From Actinacidiphila oryziradicis (GTDB lineage Bacteria; Actinomycetota; Actinomycetes; Streptomycetales; Streptomycetaceae): a stretch of DNA of 64,000 nucleotides. The stretch lies in the NCBI RefSeq assembly GCF_005047355.1, contig NZ_SUMC01000020.1, forward strand, positions 1-64,000. The letters are read 5' to 3'. The notes beneath the pieces are model-generated. The model worked only from the letters and a program-made list of their open reading frames with translations, searched no databases and was not told the DNA's origin. Both the position numbers and the translations under genes were made by a program. Positions 63,051 through 64,000 of the stretch are shown piece by piece. The first letter of the stretch is position 1, and every line of letters starts with the position of its first letter.

Positions 63051-63083
63051 GGGGGTGAGGGGCGTCCCGCGCCCCTCACCCCC
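63051..63083 (-). terminator. Hairpin after the DUF6230 gene
   Basis: Perfect 14-base arms GGGGGTGAGGGGCG and CGCCCCTCACCCCC with a five-base loop lie 34 bp past the DUF6230 stop and 43 bp before the DUF6114 start. It could attenuate the operon so that the first gene is made in excess. Confidence 0.8.
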
Positions 63084-63116
63084 TGTTACGCCTGTCTCCG
63101 CCCGACTACGTAGTGC

Positions 63117-63749
63117 CTAGTAGCACTCGTAGTTTTTGCCGGAGCCCTGCTTGACCGACAAGCTCAACCCGCTGAGATTGAAGGTTCCCGCGCTGGTGGC
63201 CCAGGCGGTCTGGTGCACCTTGGTCAGGTCGGCGGACTCCGCCTGCTGCGCGAAGGAACCCGGCAGCGTCTTGGTACCGATGTCCTTGGGCTTGGCGTAG
63301 CCGGGATTGGTGTCACTCGCCGAAACGCCGATGTCGATGTTCGTGAACGTGGCATCGGCGTCGAGCTGGTCGAGGTCGATGTACAGGTTCGTGGCCTGGA
63401 CATCCGTACCCCCGCCTCCGGCCTTGAGCTTCAGCGTCACATCGCCGAAGCCCAGAACCGGTACGACCACCGACTGGCACAGGTTGGTGATCGTGGCGCT
63501 ACTGAAGGCCGAAACCGCGACAGGGATCTGCTTGCCACCGGCCTGCGTGTCGAGGGCTCCGTACTGAACGAAGCCTTTACCGATCAGATGGTCGGCAGAA
63601 ACCTTGAACTGCTGGCCGGAAACAGTGAAGGACGCGGCCAGCGCACCTTGCGACAGGGCAACACCTATCGCCGCGGTAGCGGCGACGCTTGGCACCATGA
63701 CAACGGCGAACCGCTTCCATCTGGTGCCACCCCGAACGAGCGATTGCAT
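63117..63749 (-). CDS. DUF6230 secreted protein
   Basis: A 210-residue exported protein. The N-terminus WKRFAVVMVPSVAATAAIGV then ALSQGALAASF is a signal sequence; the mature part is a beta-rich domain (QQFKVSADHLIGKGFVQYGA, ATNLYIDLDQLDADATFTNI, TFNLSGLSLSVK) with two Cys (NLCQS, YECY). It belongs to the Streptomyces DUF6230 group, often mis-annotated as cholesterol esterase; no esterase Ser motif or catalytic triad is visible. The ATG at 63749 follows AAGGAGGAAA, one of the best ribosome sites in the window, suggesting abundant protein. It is the first gene of the three-gene operon. Confidence 0.85.
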   Translation of the reverse strand: MQSLVRGGTRWKRFAVVMVPSVAATAAIGVALSQGALAASFTVSGQQFKVSADHLIGKGFVQYGALDTQAGGKQIPVAVSAFSSATITNLCQSVVVPVLGFGDVTLKLKAGGGGTDVQATNLYIDLDQLDADATFTNIDIGVSASDTNPGYAKPKDIGTKTLPGSFAQQAESADLTKVHQTAWATSAGTFNLSGLSLSVKQGSGKNYECY

Positions 63750-64000
63750 AAATTTCCTCCTTCTCGGACGTACATCTCCGGCCGGGATTATGAGGGGGCC
63801 CCGGCCTGGGATGGGAGAAGTGCTACGTCCTCGGAAAGGAGAGCGCCGTCATCGGACGGTCCGTCCCACTGGAAGCGGACGACAGTGTCCGAAGCATCGG
63901 CGATCACCCCCGAGCGACAACCAATGGCCACGCTCTCGCGCAACCCTGCTGGACAGGCTCTGCCGGTAGGCGGAGACCCCCCTGTCCACGAGACGCGGCG
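63750..64000. other. Upstream region of the DUF6230 operon
   Basis: 251 bp to the window edge with no recognised gene. It should contain the operon promoter on the minus strand, but no boxes can be assigned. The short open frames here are GC-driven. Confidence 0.4.

Overview
The window is high-GC DNA of a streptomycete. Codons end mostly in G or C, GTG and TTG starts are common, and many genes overlap by four bases. It holds the GlgE maltosyltransferase pathway and a pfkA / pta-ackA / pyk block that resembles, from memory, the SCO5420-SCO5444 region of Streptomyces coelicolor. I could not run a database search, so family names rest on motifs, gene order and recall.

Left end (1-7.4 kb): a membrane-anchored ChW-repeat protein cut by the window edge, then a DUF4255 (Pvc16-N-like) gene overlapping an AAA+ ATPase gene. 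This pair is normally an accessory module of extracellular contractile injection systems. Beside it lie an atypical LuxR regulator and, divergently, a large LAL-type LuxR regulator with an in-frame TTA (bldA-dependent) codon. Region 7.6-13.3 kb carries pyruvate oxidase, a Rho_N-like basic protein, a hemerythrin, a DUF2795 protein and the ligase and polymerase modules of LigD as two overlapping genes. Region 13.3-22 kb holds an SDR stub, a HhH-GPD protein, an MFS transporter, a hydrophobic peptide gene interrupted by TGA, an F420-dependent oxidoreductase, an anti-sigma-like ATPase, an enoyl-CoA hydratase and two tandem L,D-transpeptidase lipoproteins.

Region 22-34 kb: glgX, an FAD-oxidoreductase stub, a heterodimeric ABC exporter, a scar of TnsA-like and ISL3-like transposase remnants, a secreted M4 metalloprotease, and a cold-shock protein followed by a DEAD-box helicase. 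Region 34-47 kb is storage-glucan metabolism: glgP on the minus strand, a subtilisin-like protease, then glgE, treS, mak and glgB. TreS makes maltose from trehalose, Mak phosphorylates it, GlgE polymerises maltose 1-phosphate, GlgB branches the glucan, and GlgP and GlgX break it down. A 1 kb repeat-rich non-coding stretch separates treS from mak.

Region 47-64 kb: DUF6153 and DUF305 genes, a HIT/beta-propeller chimeric pseudogene, a metallophosphoesterase, the dicarboxylate transporter dctA divergent from a CitA/CitB-type two-component system with a CRP-like palindrome between them, then pfkA with a 2-hydroxyacid dehydrogenase homologue that has lost catalytic Arg and His, divergent pta-ackA, and pyk. 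The right end is a three-gene operon of envelope proteins (DUF6230, DUF6114 and a Ser/Ala-rich secreted protein).

The best candidates for undescribed biology are the degenerate dehydrogenase in the glycolytic operon, the envelope triad, the contractile-injection-type pair with its regulators, and the repeat-rich insertion in the GlgE locus.
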